A stretch of 64,000 nucleotides of DNA from Dichotomocladium elegans. Taxonomy: Eukaryota; Mucoromycota; Mucoromycetes; Mucorales; Lichtheimiaceae. Position numbers and translations under genes: made by a program. Below are positions 23,801 to 35,154 of the stretch, piece by piece (position 1 is the stretch's first letter; each line of letters begins with the position of its first letter). The stretch lies in the NCBI GenBank assembly GCA_025716815.1, contig JAIXMN010000008.1:1054001-1118000 (forward strand), read 5' to 3'. The notes beneath the pieces were generated by a model that was not told where the DNA came from, searched no databases, and worked only from the letters and a program-made list of their open reading frames with translations.

Positions 23801-26800
23801 TTAGACCCGCTTGATCAACTGCAGGAACGAACGGCCTATAATTACGACACGCAGACTTGTGCCAATACCGGAAACCCGTATCCCATTTTGATGGCTAAGC
23901 TGCTTGTTACTATTAAAAATCCGAACCGAGACGCGATGCTTGAAGCTATGGTTTATGACATTGAAGGGCGCAAAGCGGAAAGACAAGAATTCATTGCATC
24001 GCATCCTACTTACGACAGACCGCTCTATCTCTTCCCTCAAAGGAGCTTGATCCGGCGCCTATGCCAGAAGCTTGTACCTCCCAGCCACGGCGAGCGCCTA
24101 GGAGGTGTCGCACCCTCAAGCAAAGCGAGCTGGATGTTCTTCGGACTGGTTTCGACCGCAGCGGTGGCGACAGTCGTATTGACAATCTATAATTCTCCGG
24201 TATACCAGCTTGAGCACCCGCACCAGCAAGCGATTTTCCGCCAGCTGGACTGGATAATTACCCTCATCTTTACGTTCGAAATGGTGATCAAAGTAATCGC
24301 TGACGGTTTTCTATTTACTCCTAATGCCTATCTGCTCAACGGATGGAACATATTGGACCTGCTAATTCTCCTGACACTTTACATTTCGCATTTCGGGGAA
24401 TTTACGTCTGCTACTGGTGTCGAGCGAGGTTTTCGCGCCCTCAAGGCACTGCGAGCTCTGCGGTTGATGAATTTGCTTCGGCCGGCAAGGGAAATGTTCT
24501 CATTTATCCTCGTGAAGGGCCTCTTTTTTATCATCGACACTGCATTACTTTGCCTCTTTCTGATCGTCCCTTTTGCGCTCTACGGGCAGAATCTCTTCCA
24601 GGGTCTGTTTTATGGATGCAACGATGATGGAGTCAGCCACCGGTCCATGTGTCTTTTTGAGGGGATGCTAGGAACGCAACAGCCAATGCCAGAGGAAACC
24701 GTGATTCTCGCACCACGTATATGGGAGAATCCTTACGTTTATAGCTTTGATTCGTTTTGGAAGGGCCTTCTTGTACTTGTGGAAATTGCAAGCGGCGAAG
24801 GATGGATCGATGTGCTCGAAACGAGCATGAGCCTAGCTGGCAAGGACTTGAATCATGAACGCGATATCAGCCAATACACAGGTATCTTCTTTATGGTGTA
24901 TAATCTGATCGGATCAGTCCTAGTCATTTCATTATTTCTGGGCGTCGTCCTCGAAAATTTTTCGCATCGCAGCGGAAGCGCGTATCTCACTGTTGATCAG
25001 CGACGATGGAGAGACCTGAAAAAGCTTCTGAACCAGATACGACCGCTGCAGCGGCCTAACCGTCCCCCGACAACGCCCATTCGCAAATGGTGCTTTTCGC
25101 TTGTCGATGATAAGAACAGCAAATTTTATGCGATCATGAAAACGGTCATCGTGCTCAACATTTTATTCTTATGCACCGAACTACGGGAAACCGAAAGATT
25201 CGCTGGATTATCACGGACAAGAGGTAATGGATATCAGAATATTCTGGAACGGTTTCCGTCTTTTTTTTTTAACGCAGTATGGCTCATGATTATCAAAGAA
25301 AACATCCAAACTGGGTTCCTTATCATTTTTTGGGTGGAGATGATGATCAAACTGTTAGCATTAGGATGGAAGTCATTCCGGCGCAACAAGTCGAATTTAT
25401 TTGACCTAGCGGTCGTGTTTGGTGCGAGCGGGGCCATCCTGGGAGGAACCCATATGGTTGCTATAGAAGCGAAGAAGCTGTTTATGACGGCTCTTTGTTT
25501 CAAACTGGTGCAAAGGAGTGATAATCTGAATCAGCTCTTCACAATCACTGCGCAAGTTGAAGGACAAAGGATTTAAAAATGGGTGGGTTCATGGACTGAT
25601 CTCTTCTTCTTTTTTTTTTCTGTTAGTGGCTCTGCGTATCAGATAATCAATGTCTTTGCCGTCTGGTTCATTATTATGACTACCTATGCGATTGTGTTTA
25701 TGCAGATCTTTGGATTAACGAAGTATGGAACCCAGGCGACATCGGAGCACGTCAATTTCCGGACGTATGCATCGACAATGATTTCGCTTGTCCGGTTCTC
25801 CACAGGGTGAGTGGTCTGTATCAGTTCCAAGCTAAAACATGACTCATATCTCCAAAGGGAGGCCTGGAATACGGTGATGCATGACTTTACTGTTCAGTAC
25901 CCGAACTGTGTGATCGCAGACGAATTCCTCGATTCGGATTGCGGGTCGTCAGTTTGGTCTTTTGTCCTCTTTTTGTCCTTTAACGTGATATCAATGTACA
26001 TTTTCACAGCGATATTTGTTGCCATCGTTGCCGAGAACTTCTCCTACGTCTACCAAATCGCCTCCAATTACTCTTTGGTCAATCGGGACGAAATTAGAAA
26101 ATATCCTTTTTCTATTATTTTATCTATCTATTGTCCCATTGACTATTATTATCAGCTCCTTGACCTTGGAACCTCGCTGACACGTTCAAAAGGGCGTGGG
26201 CCGATGTCGATACGAAGCGGACCGGCTTCATCATGTCAAAGGATGCCATGTGTTTTTGGAGGGTAAGAACTACTTATATACATGCTTGTTTGGGAATGGC
26301 AGACTTACATCCATGCACCGGTAGAAACTCGGAGGTGTCTTTCGTGTGAAATTATACGACCCAGAATTTTCATACAAAAGACTTTGTCAGCAGTGCAGTA
26401 TTCCAAGCAGCAATAGGAAGAAGCATTCTAAGAATGATCCTTATCGCATCAAGGTCGATGTGGAACTGCTTGGGCAGAAACTAGATAAGCTGGACAAGGC
26501 GGAGCTCCATCAGCGAAAACATGTCCTCGATAGTCTTTATTGGGTAAATTGGGCCGGGGGGGGAAGAAAGACATGCCAAAGTGTCTCTCCTGCGTCTGAA
26601 TAACTTGTGGGTTGAAAAACAAAACAGGAAGCTGAGCTTGTGCAATCCACCAAGGGAAGCATATCCTTTAATGCCATGCTGCGCATGGTAGCTCGACGCA
26701 AATTGGTGATCCCGGAGAACGCTTTCCAGTAAGATCTTATATATCTCATGTTGAGGTAATATCCATTTGTATGCTCAGTGACAAATATAGACTGGACGAG

Positions 26801-27334
26801 CTTCTTTACAACCAACGACGAGAAGACGTTGTTCAAACACTCATCAAGATTGACCGTGTCAGGGGGATGCTTGAGACCTACGCGCTACGGAAAAAATTCT
26901 TGCAGCATCGCGCTCAACGTATGTACAAGATGATATGATATACATACACAGACGCCTCACCCTTATTTTGCACTATACAGAGCCATCCGGTCCTTCAGAG
27001 GAACATCGTGGCATATCGGGGATATTGGATATGATACCGTTTTACACCCATCGTTCTGCACCAACATCCCCCATGGAGGAAGAGACGTAAGTATCATACC
27101 AGATCTATCTATCCGAGTAGAGCGTGTTTGGTTGTTGAATTACTTGTAAAAGCTCCAGTATCGCAAAGACACATGTTGATGACAATGCGCCGTCGCCGCG
27201 TCAAACAGACCGTGCTTCCGATCGAGTCTTATGGCAGGGTAAAACAAAAAAAAAAGTTCATGCTGCGCGTACGACGATCGCCTAGTACTTAACCGAATTC
27301 CTCCATAGACATGTTACTTGGGGAACTGGAATAA
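20364..27334 (+). CDS. CCH1: Voltage-gated calcium channel alpha subunit, Cch1 type
   Basis: This is the pore-forming subunit of the fungal high-affinity plasma-membrane calcium channel, which normally works with Mid1. By hand I join 24 exons into about 1807 residues with consistent phase at every junction (yeast Cch1 is about 2039). Four ion-transport repeats are visible: repeat I from 20925, II from about 22370, III from about 24130, IV from about 25130. The S4 segments carry spaced arginines (e.g. RALKALRALRLMNLLRPARE in repeat III). Pore loops read AGSQTWT (I, completed across a splice), FSGEDWT (II), ASGEGWI (III) and STGEAWN (IV), so the filter is Q/E/E/E. After IVS6 comes the EF-hand-like region (KRAWADVDTKRTGF), then a charged C-terminal tail. 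Unusual introns include an AT-AC intron at 26101-26183, a GC-AG intron at 25552-25626 and a stop-free 54-nt intron at 25224-25277. The ATG at 20364 follows a pyrimidine tract. Confidence 0.93.
20824..20854. repeat. (TG)n microsatellite in CCH1 intron 1
   Basis: About 15 TG units lie inside the first intron (20792-20924) of the calcium channel gene. Simple repeat; length is likely polymorphic. Confidence 0.95.
26101..26183 (+). other. U12-type AT-AC intron in CCH1
   Basis: The exon ends with codon fragment AA at 26099-26100 and the intron opens ATATCCTTTT, the U12 5' splice-site consensus. CTCCTTGAC at about 26156-26164 matches the U12 branch-site consensus TTCCTTRAC with one mismatch, 20 nt before an AC terminus at 26182-26183. 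Splicing there restores AAG and the conserved sequence EIRKFKRAWADVD. No GT donor nearby gives this join. Confidence 0.85.
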
Positions 27335-27448
27335 AATGGGGTAGCGCGCGCGTTTGAAGAATCCAGATAATTAAAAAATGCCGTTCCACCCACCCCTCTT
27401 TTTTTTTTTACGTGTTTTATTTTTAATCCCATCTGGCCCTGCTCTCTT

Positions 27449-28072
27449 ATGCCAGCAGAACACCAAGAAGCGCTTGCCAAAGAGGCGCTCGCCATTTTAG
27501 ATGAAGAAGGTTCGCATGGCGTTTAATGCTGATGATAATGATCGACTGTTTGCCAACTCTGATCTCTCTCAGTGCAGAGACGCAAAGAAGACATTCTCCA
27601 GCGGACGCAGTTCCTGATTGCATCGTTGAAAGCGCAATCGAAAACAATGATCAATCAGCTCCCGCCCGCGATCCAGCAAATGTCGATGCGCGAGTTTTGT
27701 CACACCTACGGAGCAGACACGGCATTGTACCTGAAGCAGCAAAACGAATTGCGAATGAAGCTCGCGATGCTCGATAGCCCGCTCGGACCGATTCTCCTGC
27801 AGATGGAGCGCAAGAACCATCCACGAGTAGGATTCCAGCTCGATCCGCAAAAGAGCATGGAGGAATTGGGCGAATTTTCTGTGGCGATGCCCCACAATGA
27901 TGACGCATCACAACACTTGACGGCTCTCCAGCGCGAAAGGATTGTGCAACAGATCCAACATATCCAGGACAAGCTGGAGAAGGTCAAGGGCCTTTTTGCT
28001 TTTCCACAAAATAATAATCCAAGTAGCAACACGCCAAAAGGCAGAACAACCTCCTCCTCCTCTTTCATGTAA
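27449..28072 (+). CDS. Borealin/Nbl1-like chromosomal passenger protein
   Basis: Two exons (27449-27509 and 27573-28072) encode 186 residues. Borealin/Nbl1 binds survivin (Bir1) and INCENP (Sli15) in a three-helix bundle that targets Aurora B to centromeres. The diagnostic region is the N-terminal helix pair, residues about 15-75: RRKEDILQRTQFLIASLKAQ, then LPPAIQQMSMREF. It aligns by eye with the borealin pattern of a long helix ending in LPKALREMNWLDYF. A second helical segment (residues about 140-170) is rich in Gln and Lys, and the tail is Asn/Ser-rich. There is no signal peptide or membrane segment. The start lies 115 nt after the calcium channel stop on the same strand, and the joined frame begins MPAEHQEALAKEAL. 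The family call rests on motif recognition. Confidence 0.65.
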
Positions 28073-28363
28073 ATAGATCTCCCCAAAGTTGTACCATATC
28101 CATTCTCATAAACAAAATCATGATATTATCCTCCGTCGATGTGTATGTGTGCGAGCATGCTATGTGCGAGAATATATATAGAAACAACAGAAAAATGTTA
28201 TAACAAAATACTATATAGGAAATAGAAAACAAAAAGAGAAACATCGAAGCAGATTCGGTGGATTGCGGAGAGAGAAAGGGTGCGATAAAGAGAGAGAAGC
28301 GTGTGTGCGCGTGTGTGTTTGTGGGCGCATGTGCAGGAAGAATGAGAGCAAACAGAAGCAGCC

Positions 28364-30757
28364 CTAATTGAAGCTTCTGCCGTTGGACAAGATGGTATAC
28401 ATCTGGCTGAGTTCATCGCCATAGACCTTGCGAGCAATTTCGCGCTTCAGCTTGAAGGTCGGGGTAAGCAAGTCGTTGTCGATGGAGAATTCATCGGGAG
28501 TGAGATGAATGGCGCGGACCTGTTCAAAGCCCTTGAGGTCATTCTGCTTGCCGTAGGCATTGAGGATCTTGAGGAACTCCTTGTTGACTTCAGGAGACGA
28601 ATACAGATCGGTTTTGTCTACACTGGGGAATTGGGACTTCGCCCAGGGAATAAATGTGTCCTGATCAGGCACGATCACACCCACCAGCGATGATTGCTTC
28701 GAATCACCGTAAACAAATGCCTGGGCAACCAGCTCGTGCTTCTGATAAACGCCCTCAATCTTCTCGGGTGCGATGTACTCGCCCTGAGATAACTTGAAGA
28801 TGTTCTTGAGGCGATCGATGATCTGCAAGCGGTTGGCAGAATCAAAAAGACCGATGTCGCCCGTGTGCAGCCAACCGTCCTCGTCAATGGTCTCGGCAGT
28901 CTTGTCCGGCACCTGGTAATACTCGCGCATCACAGATGGGCCGCGGATGCAGATCTCGCCGCGTGGGAATGGCTTGTCTGTTGACCGGTAATCCATATCA
29001 GGCACATCCACCAACTTGATTTCAGAGCACGGGAAAGGAGCACCAACAACGCCTGATGTATTGTCGTCCTTAATGGTCTACATCCAGCGGTTAGCTTCTC
29101 TCTCGTATTTATCATCCCCCACCCATTCAGACGCTTACCAGGCAGCCACCGCACATATTCTCAGTCTGGCCATATCCTTCAAAAACATTGGCAGAGAAGC
29201 AGACGCGCATGAAGTCCATAACGTCGGGGGACACAGGGGCTGAGCCGCTCAAAATGAAGCGAATACGGCCGCCCAGTTTTTGACGAATCTAATCCGGTTG
29301 ATTAGCCGACACACATACTCGTGCATCTTCGACTTTGTCTTACCTGGCTAAACACAAGGCGATCCCAGAGCCAGTGGTTTACGGTATAATCCAGTTTTGC
29401 TTTCTTAGAGTCGAATGCCCTGTTGAACAAGTACGCACTGACGCCACCCTTGGCCTTGACACCGGCCAAGACCTTATCGTAAATTCTATTAAACAAACGA
29501 GGGACAGAGCAGAAGACGGTAGGTCTAAGCTCGGCAATGTCATCAAGCAACTTGGCGGTGTCACCCTAACCAGCAAAATAAGGAAAAGAACGAATGTAAG
29601 CACATTTGCTGTTAGCAACTTCAGACGGAGGAGACTAACTTGATAATAGCCAATGGCTGCACCACGGTAAACGAACAAGCCTTGGGCCACGCGTTCAAAC
29701 ACGTGAGCAAGCGGGAGGTAGGAGATGTAAATGTCCGTCTCGTCCACTGCAGCGAAAGCGCCCGAGTCGCCCACAACTGCAGCACCATAGATGGAAGCGA
29801 CGGAGTTGGCATGGGTGATGACCGCACCCTTGGGAACACCCGTGGTGCCGCTATGGACCATCAGTCAGCGATATTACAATTTCCGTTTAGTCACTCTTTT
29901 CCCTTTACCTAGTGTAGCAGATCGTAGCGATATCATCCGGACGGGGAAGTTCAGTCTCTTCCTTGATGGCAGAGCCCTTTTTCTCAACTTCGGCAAATGT
30001 ATGCACCTCTAATCCTGCATCCAACGCCGCCTGCTTATCGCTCTCCTTGAGGTTCTTGTCATCCAGGATAATCACCGTCTTAATCGTTGGCAGTTGTGAC
30101 TTCAGTTGTGTGATGTTGCCCAGCTTGTCCGCACTCGCTGCAATGTATTCCATCTCTGTCTGGTTGACAATATATTCCATGGCTTCGGCGCCAAGCGTGT
30201 CGTAGAGGGCAACGATAATAAAGCCTTGACGATAGCACGCCTGCTCTGTCATGGTCTTCAAGGAGAGTGAGCGATTAATGGGACTCACGCCAAGAAGTTT
30301 CTCCTGTTTCAGAGCAACACCTTACCCATTCAGGTCGATTGACACTGTAGATACCCAATGACTTTTGTCGGCCAAGACCAAGGCTGACAAGGCCACGACC
30401 AAAGTCTTCGATCGACTTGCGGACTTCCCGATGCGATCGCCAGACATATTCGAGAGCAACGCCCTTCTCTATGCGGCGCGTGCCCAGGAACGGGGTTTCT
30501 AAAAAGCAAGGATCAAAATACTTGTTAGACAACGCGCGTGCACCAAAAGGTCTGTTTTAACTCCTTTGGTCCGTGCCAAGCTTACCACCACCAATGGCAT
30601 TGCCGTGCAGGTACATGTCCCACATGGTGAAGACATTAGGAGGATGATCAACGAGCTTGTCCACAAACTTAAAATGTCGGTAGGGTGCCGTCTCGCCCTC
30701 TTTGGGCGTAGCATTGGGGACCTTGATGGCGTAGGGTGGATTGAATGCAGGAGGCAT
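28364..30757 (-). CDS. Long-chain fatty acid-CoA ligase (FAA/ACSL family)
   Basis: This enzyme activates long-chain fatty acids to acyl-CoA through an acyl-adenylate, for lipid synthesis, beta-oxidation or import. Seven exons (30757-30586, 30498-30326, 30255-29909, 29850-29640, 29565-29344, 29288-29139, 29077-28364) give 662 residues, a normal length. The AMP-binding P-loop motif YTSGTTGVPKG spans an exon junction. Further motifs are YLPLAHVFER, FEGYGQTENMCGG and WLHTGDIG, and the ACSL signature region RLKNIFKLSQGEYIAPEKI. The C-terminus (GRSFN) is not a PTS1 signal, and there is no clear signal peptide, so a cytosolic, ER or lipid-droplet enzyme is more likely than a peroxisomal one. The start (MPPAFNPPYAIKVP) is the first ATG in frame with the first exon. 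It faces the borealin-like gene tail to tail with 291 nt between stops. Confidence 0.93.
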
Positions 30758-30884
30758 GACGACTTTGTGCTTATCCCAAGGGAGAAATAACAAACGGGAA
30801 AAAAATGTAGAAATACGATAATCAAATAAGACTTATGGGTTCATTTGACATGTCGGGTGTTGAACTATTTTAATTTTTTTTTTG

Positions 30885-32465
30885 TTACTTCTTCGATTTC
30901 GATAATTTCACCTTCCCATTTTCCAAGCGGGCAGTTAAGCCCATTCTCGATAGGTCGTCCGTCTGAACAGCCTGAATGGGTTCCATCTCGGAAATAAGAG
31001 CCTGATTTTCACGATTGTCATCAAGCAAATTTCGGATAGCCAAGACGGCGTGTTCTCGGATATCTAAAATTTCTCATCGGATTTAGATCATTTCCCCCAT
31101 CCAACCTTATTGTTCCCCTCGCACAAAAAGCCCGCTTGAGACACCTCAACGCCGGGAAAATACGCTCATATATCAACTTACACGGATTGGCATCATCAAT
31201 TTTGCATTGGGCCAGAATGAGGGGAATGCCGCCTGCTTCCCGGACCTATCCGCGCCATTTACACCATGTCAGCTCTCTTTTTGCCTTTTTCCTCTTTTTG
31301 TTTTTACCCTGTCCTGCATACGCCGATCGTTGTAACACAACGCTCCCATTAAGCGAACAATGTCGCGCTTCAAATAATGAAATCCAGGTTTCTCCATTGT
31401 CTCACAGCAGCGTAATAATTCTGTTTGTCCCGGTCCAGCAGTTAATTCATGGCCACTTCCTTTTGAGAACGAATGTTTGTGCTCTCACCTATCACGGCGC
31501 CCATAACATCAAGCTCAACCATGCATTCCCTGAATGGACCCAGTATTTCCCTGGTCACTAGGGTGGACGTGAGCTGGAGTACAAGGTCAAGCGCGGTGTA
31601 GACATCCGTCACATTATCCATCATAATTGTGCCGTCCTCCCGAGTTGCCTGTTCAATTGCTTGTATCGCTTGTTTGGACAAATCACGAACCAGGCCTGAG
31701 AGGAGATTCCGCTCGGCTTCTTTGATATAGCGGGGAATATCCCTGTCCTCCTTTTCATTGTGCACTTTTGAATCTAATACCTTGAGAAGGATTACCCTCC
31801 GAGCATTCATTTCCCCGCTGATTTGTTGCGTGAGAGATCGATTCTATCGATATCGTCGTGTGGAAGTCAGATCCTTACTCAGAAGCACCAACAGCGCCCA
31901 TGCTTGTATACAGGTCCCCGAAATGTGCACAATCAATCAGTTGACCGAGAATGCTGTATCTAATGGAAATAGCTTGAGAAAAAATGGCTCTAGCCCTTTT
32001 CCAATTTTCCGTATCACATACCCAAGTTCGAAATTTTCACTGCTTTCGTCGTTATGCAGATGTTCCAGATCATCTAAAATGATACCTACAATTTTTAAAC
32101 CGGCTTCCGAAGCCACCATCATTTGGCTAGATAGCCGTTTTCCGGATGAATAACAATAAAAAAAGTTGATCTTCCCCTCTCCTTACCATCGGCCTGGCGC
32201 GTTTTTTATGGAGTTCAAGATAAGCACCATGGTGCTCATCACGACCACATCATCGTTCATTGTCAGGAGTTCACTATGTAGTACCAAGACCATTAGCCAC
32301 TGCTCCTTTTCACAACTCTATAGTCATCAAAGCTTTTATACCAGAACACTTCACTACGTTTCTCCTGGAACATCCATTCCTTCCAGACTATGGCTCGCGC
32401 GTTGGTATTTGCAGTCACGATGTTGGAAATCGTCTGAACGCCCATCCGAATGATTGGTAGCCCTT

Positions 32466-32511
<46 letters not shown>

Positions 32512-33117
32512 CGCAAAAATGCATTTTAGCGTCGCAGAACGCTGCTGCATAAGCATATTGGTTTTCCTTACCGAGATGAAGTAGTGACCGGTTCCGAAGG
32601 ATATGTTCAATCGCCACTAATGTGGCTCCCTCGCTATGGATTCGGGTAGGTTCAACCCCCCACCCACTCTTGAGTAAGTCTGTTCAAATTTGGTGGGTTC
32701 TACCTCATGCTTCCACACACACACACACACACACGTATGCTCCTGCCACCAAATAAGTTCGCGTACTAGGCAAGACATTGATCCATAAAAGTATTGGCAA
32801 CCATGTTGCGTGCCAATTTGAGAAGCACCAACAGGCAAGCATCAGCATTGGAATCCTCAGCAAGCTTATCTATGGCACGACTAGTAAGACGCCAGAATTT
32901 GATGGATTGGCATAAAAGGATTCTGCAAGGATCAATCGGAAAAATGTCAAAAGTGTTTGCGAGGGCGTAATCGCAATAATAATCCTTGCCTCAACATGTG
33001 ATCCCTCGAACCCTTTTCAACAGCCTCATTCAATGCGGTCTCGAGTGTTGTGTGGGTCTCCTGATTGTTGATGTAATGAGCAAGCCGCTCGAGGATCGTT
33101 TCGAAGGTGGAGGACAT
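30885..33117 (-). CDS. Ataxin-10 homologue (armadillo-like)
   Basis: Ataxin-10 proteins (fungal relative: yeast Ctr86) are cytoplasmic helical-repeat proteins linked to cytokinesis and cell survival; their molecular role is poorly defined. The first exon starts MSSTFETILERLAHYINN at 33117. Further exons read LLVLLKLARNMVANTF, LPIIRMGVQTISNIVTANTN, MNDDVVVMSTMVLILNSIKN and VREAGGIPLILAQCKIDD. The C-terminal exon gives ANPYIREHAVLAIRNLLDDN, the hallmark of the ataxin-10 C-terminal domain, and ends KLSKSKK with a TAA at 30887-30885. I resolve exons 33117-32996, 32922-32767, 32633-32572 and from 32462. Two central junctions (near 32370-32280 and 31880-31840) remain uncertain, and about nine or ten exons are likely. 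The stop lies 128 nt upstream of the acyl-CoA ligase start on the same strand. Intron 3 holds a long CA/TA microsatellite. Confidence 0.8.
32466..32510. repeat. (CA)n(TA)n microsatellite in ataxin-10 intron 3
   Basis: About eight CA units pass directly into about 14 TA units. The tract ends only a few bases from the proposed acceptor of exon 4 (minus strand, 32463), so it forms most of the pre-acceptor sequence. Confidence 0.95.
32714..32733. repeat. (CA)10 microsatellite in ataxin-10 intron 2
   Basis: About ten CA units lie between exons 2 and 3 of the ataxin-10 homologue. Confidence 0.9.
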
Positions 33118-33819
33118 TGTGTGAGAAAAAAAGAACACGTGAAAGAAAATTTTGAGCGCATTGAAATACGTCTTTTTGCGGCAATTATTCCTTGATGCAA
33201 AGATCCTAGAGACAGCACACGTGGATACACATTTAGAAATAAATAACCACATGGGATAGATGTCTGTGTGTCCATGCGGATGACTGTAACCAGTGGTGCA
33301 GTAGCGGGATGAAACTCTAAATGAGAAGGAATGCTGCAATGATTAACACTATTAACACAAATCTCACGTGCACGTAGGCTATACGTATTGGAGGTATCAA
33401 CAATGGGGTGGGGGGAGTTGGGCTGTCAATGGTCCCTGACACTTTGAGGGCATCATATGAGAATGGGTGGGTGGAATGGTAACCAATCTTCCGCTGTCAA
33501 GTAAGAAAAGGAAATGCAAGAAAGATATGCATGCGTGATCGATATGATCACCCGGTGCGTGTATGTCTTGATGCTTGAGGGTCGTGTAAACCAACCAAGA
33601 ACCCTCAGTGATAAAGCATGGGAAAGATGAATCTGAAACAAAGAGAGGCGTGCTGTGTGGTTTATCTCTCACATGCCAGGGCTTTTTTTTCTACCAAATT
33701 TTGGTTCGACCTCGACATAAAAAGGCAGGTTCATTCTCGCCCGTACTCTTACTTATACATACTCCTACTACGCGCTCTGACACCCTTTCTTTTTATTATA
33801 TCCTCTTGAAGCGAACGCC
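33118..33819. promoter_or_regulatory. Divergent promoter region, ataxin-10 homologue and choline kinase
   Basis: About 700 nt lie between two divergent start codons. Short frames on both strands have no domain. A pyrimidine-rich CT stretch at 33780-33815 precedes the kinase ATG. No other feature was seen. Confidence 0.45.
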
Positions 33820-35154
33820 ATGGTCATTACTTCATCAAAACTCATAGTAAGCCCTACATCCTCTCCCATCATCCCCATCAAAAAGTCGAACCACAACCGC
33901 GAATTGCATCACGTCAAATTAGCAAATGTACCGCGATGCTCCACTGTACTCGATCTGACGCAAGTATAGCCGTCCTTTTTTCTGCGATATTCTGATTGAT
34001 AACACCATGCTCTAGTATGTTGAAAGGCAAGCAGCTTGAACGAGGCGTCCAGGCACTCGTGAAATCCCTCTTTCCAGGGTGCACGGTTACTGGTCTGCGG
34101 CGAGTGAGCGGAGCACTCACAAAGTAAGTACCGCTGAAAAGAAGATAGATTAGATTAGGACACTCTCTTATCCTACCCTGGTTTTTTTTTTTTCATGTGC
34201 TTAGCGCTGTCTTTTTTGTCAAAGTCGGTCATTCTTCCACCCTCCTGCTGCGTGTGTACGGGGTTGGAAGCGATGCACTCGTTGATAGATCTAACGAACT
34301 CCTGTGGCTCAACCGCCTTGCCCATCTCAATATGGGTCCTCGCTTGCTGGCCACCTTTGGAAATGGCCGTTTTGAAGAGTTTCTCCCCTCGACAACCCTC
34401 ACCCATGACGATCTCCGCAACCCAGCTCTGTCTCTTCAAATCGCTCGTCAGTTGCGCAAACTCCATGCACTTATCCACCTTTACCCACCACCACCCGCTA
34501 CGGACCAGAAACCAGCAGAGTTGACGGTATGGCGGAGCATCGATCAATGGTACAGTGCCTTAACGTTGCATGGCTATGATTTACTACAACTGGGGCGCGA
34601 GATCGAACAGTGCAAGGCCATCCTTGAAAATACTAGCCCAGTTGTCTTCGGTCACAATGATGTACGTCATATACACTTGCGCTCTCACGCTCTTTCTCCC
34701 AGTTGGAGAAGATTAACAACCAATAGCGCTCATTGTTCTGTGTGTATAGCTCCAGTATGGCAATATACTGAAGCGAAAGGGAACGGCTGACGAGTTGGTT
34801 CTCGTAGACTATGAATACGCAGGCTACAATCCTCGCGCATTTGATCTTGCCAACCATTTTATCGAGTGGACTTATGATTACCATGGAGATACACCCGCTT
34901 ATATGATTCGCGAAGCCCTGCCTTCAAAGGAGCAGCGCATCGCATTCCTGGCGGCATATGGACAGCAAGATGTGCCTGTGAACGTGCTCCTCAAAGAAAC
35001 AGATCTTTGGTTCATGGCGGTACATTTGCATTGGGGCTTATGGGGAATGGTGCAGGCCATTTCCAGTAAAATTGATTTCGATTATAAGGGCTATGCTGCT
35101 GAACGATTGGATGCATTCCGACGGGAGCTGCAAAGGGTCCTGAAGACAAAGTGA
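33820..35154 (+). CDS. Choline/ethanolamine kinase
   Basis: The enzyme phosphorylates choline (and probably ethanolamine) with ATP, the first step of the Kennedy pathway for phosphatidylcholine and phosphatidylethanolamine. Exons 33820-33846, 33886-33963, 34032-34123, 34205-34661 and 34750-35154 give 352 residues with a complete frame. Residues about 60-110 carry the N-lobe (GALTNAVFFVKVG, LLLRVYG). Next come GPRLLATFGNGRFEEFL and LRNPALSLQIARQLRKLHAL. The catalytic Brenner motif, HND-LQYGNIL (about residues 216-225), is assembled across an intron, followed by the choline kinase motif VLVDYEYAGYNPRAFDLANH (about 236-255). LQYGNIL resembles choline kinases more than strict ethanolamine kinases, but substrate cannot be settled by eye. 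No transmembrane segment; a cytosolic enzyme. Confidence 0.92.

Noticed and set aside
26101..26193. AT-AG alternative for the unusual CCH1 intron (ending AAAAG at 26188-26192)
   Set aside because: It keeps frame but deletes the conserved Phe-Lys-Arg of the EIRKFKRAW motif, so the AC end at 26183 is preferred.
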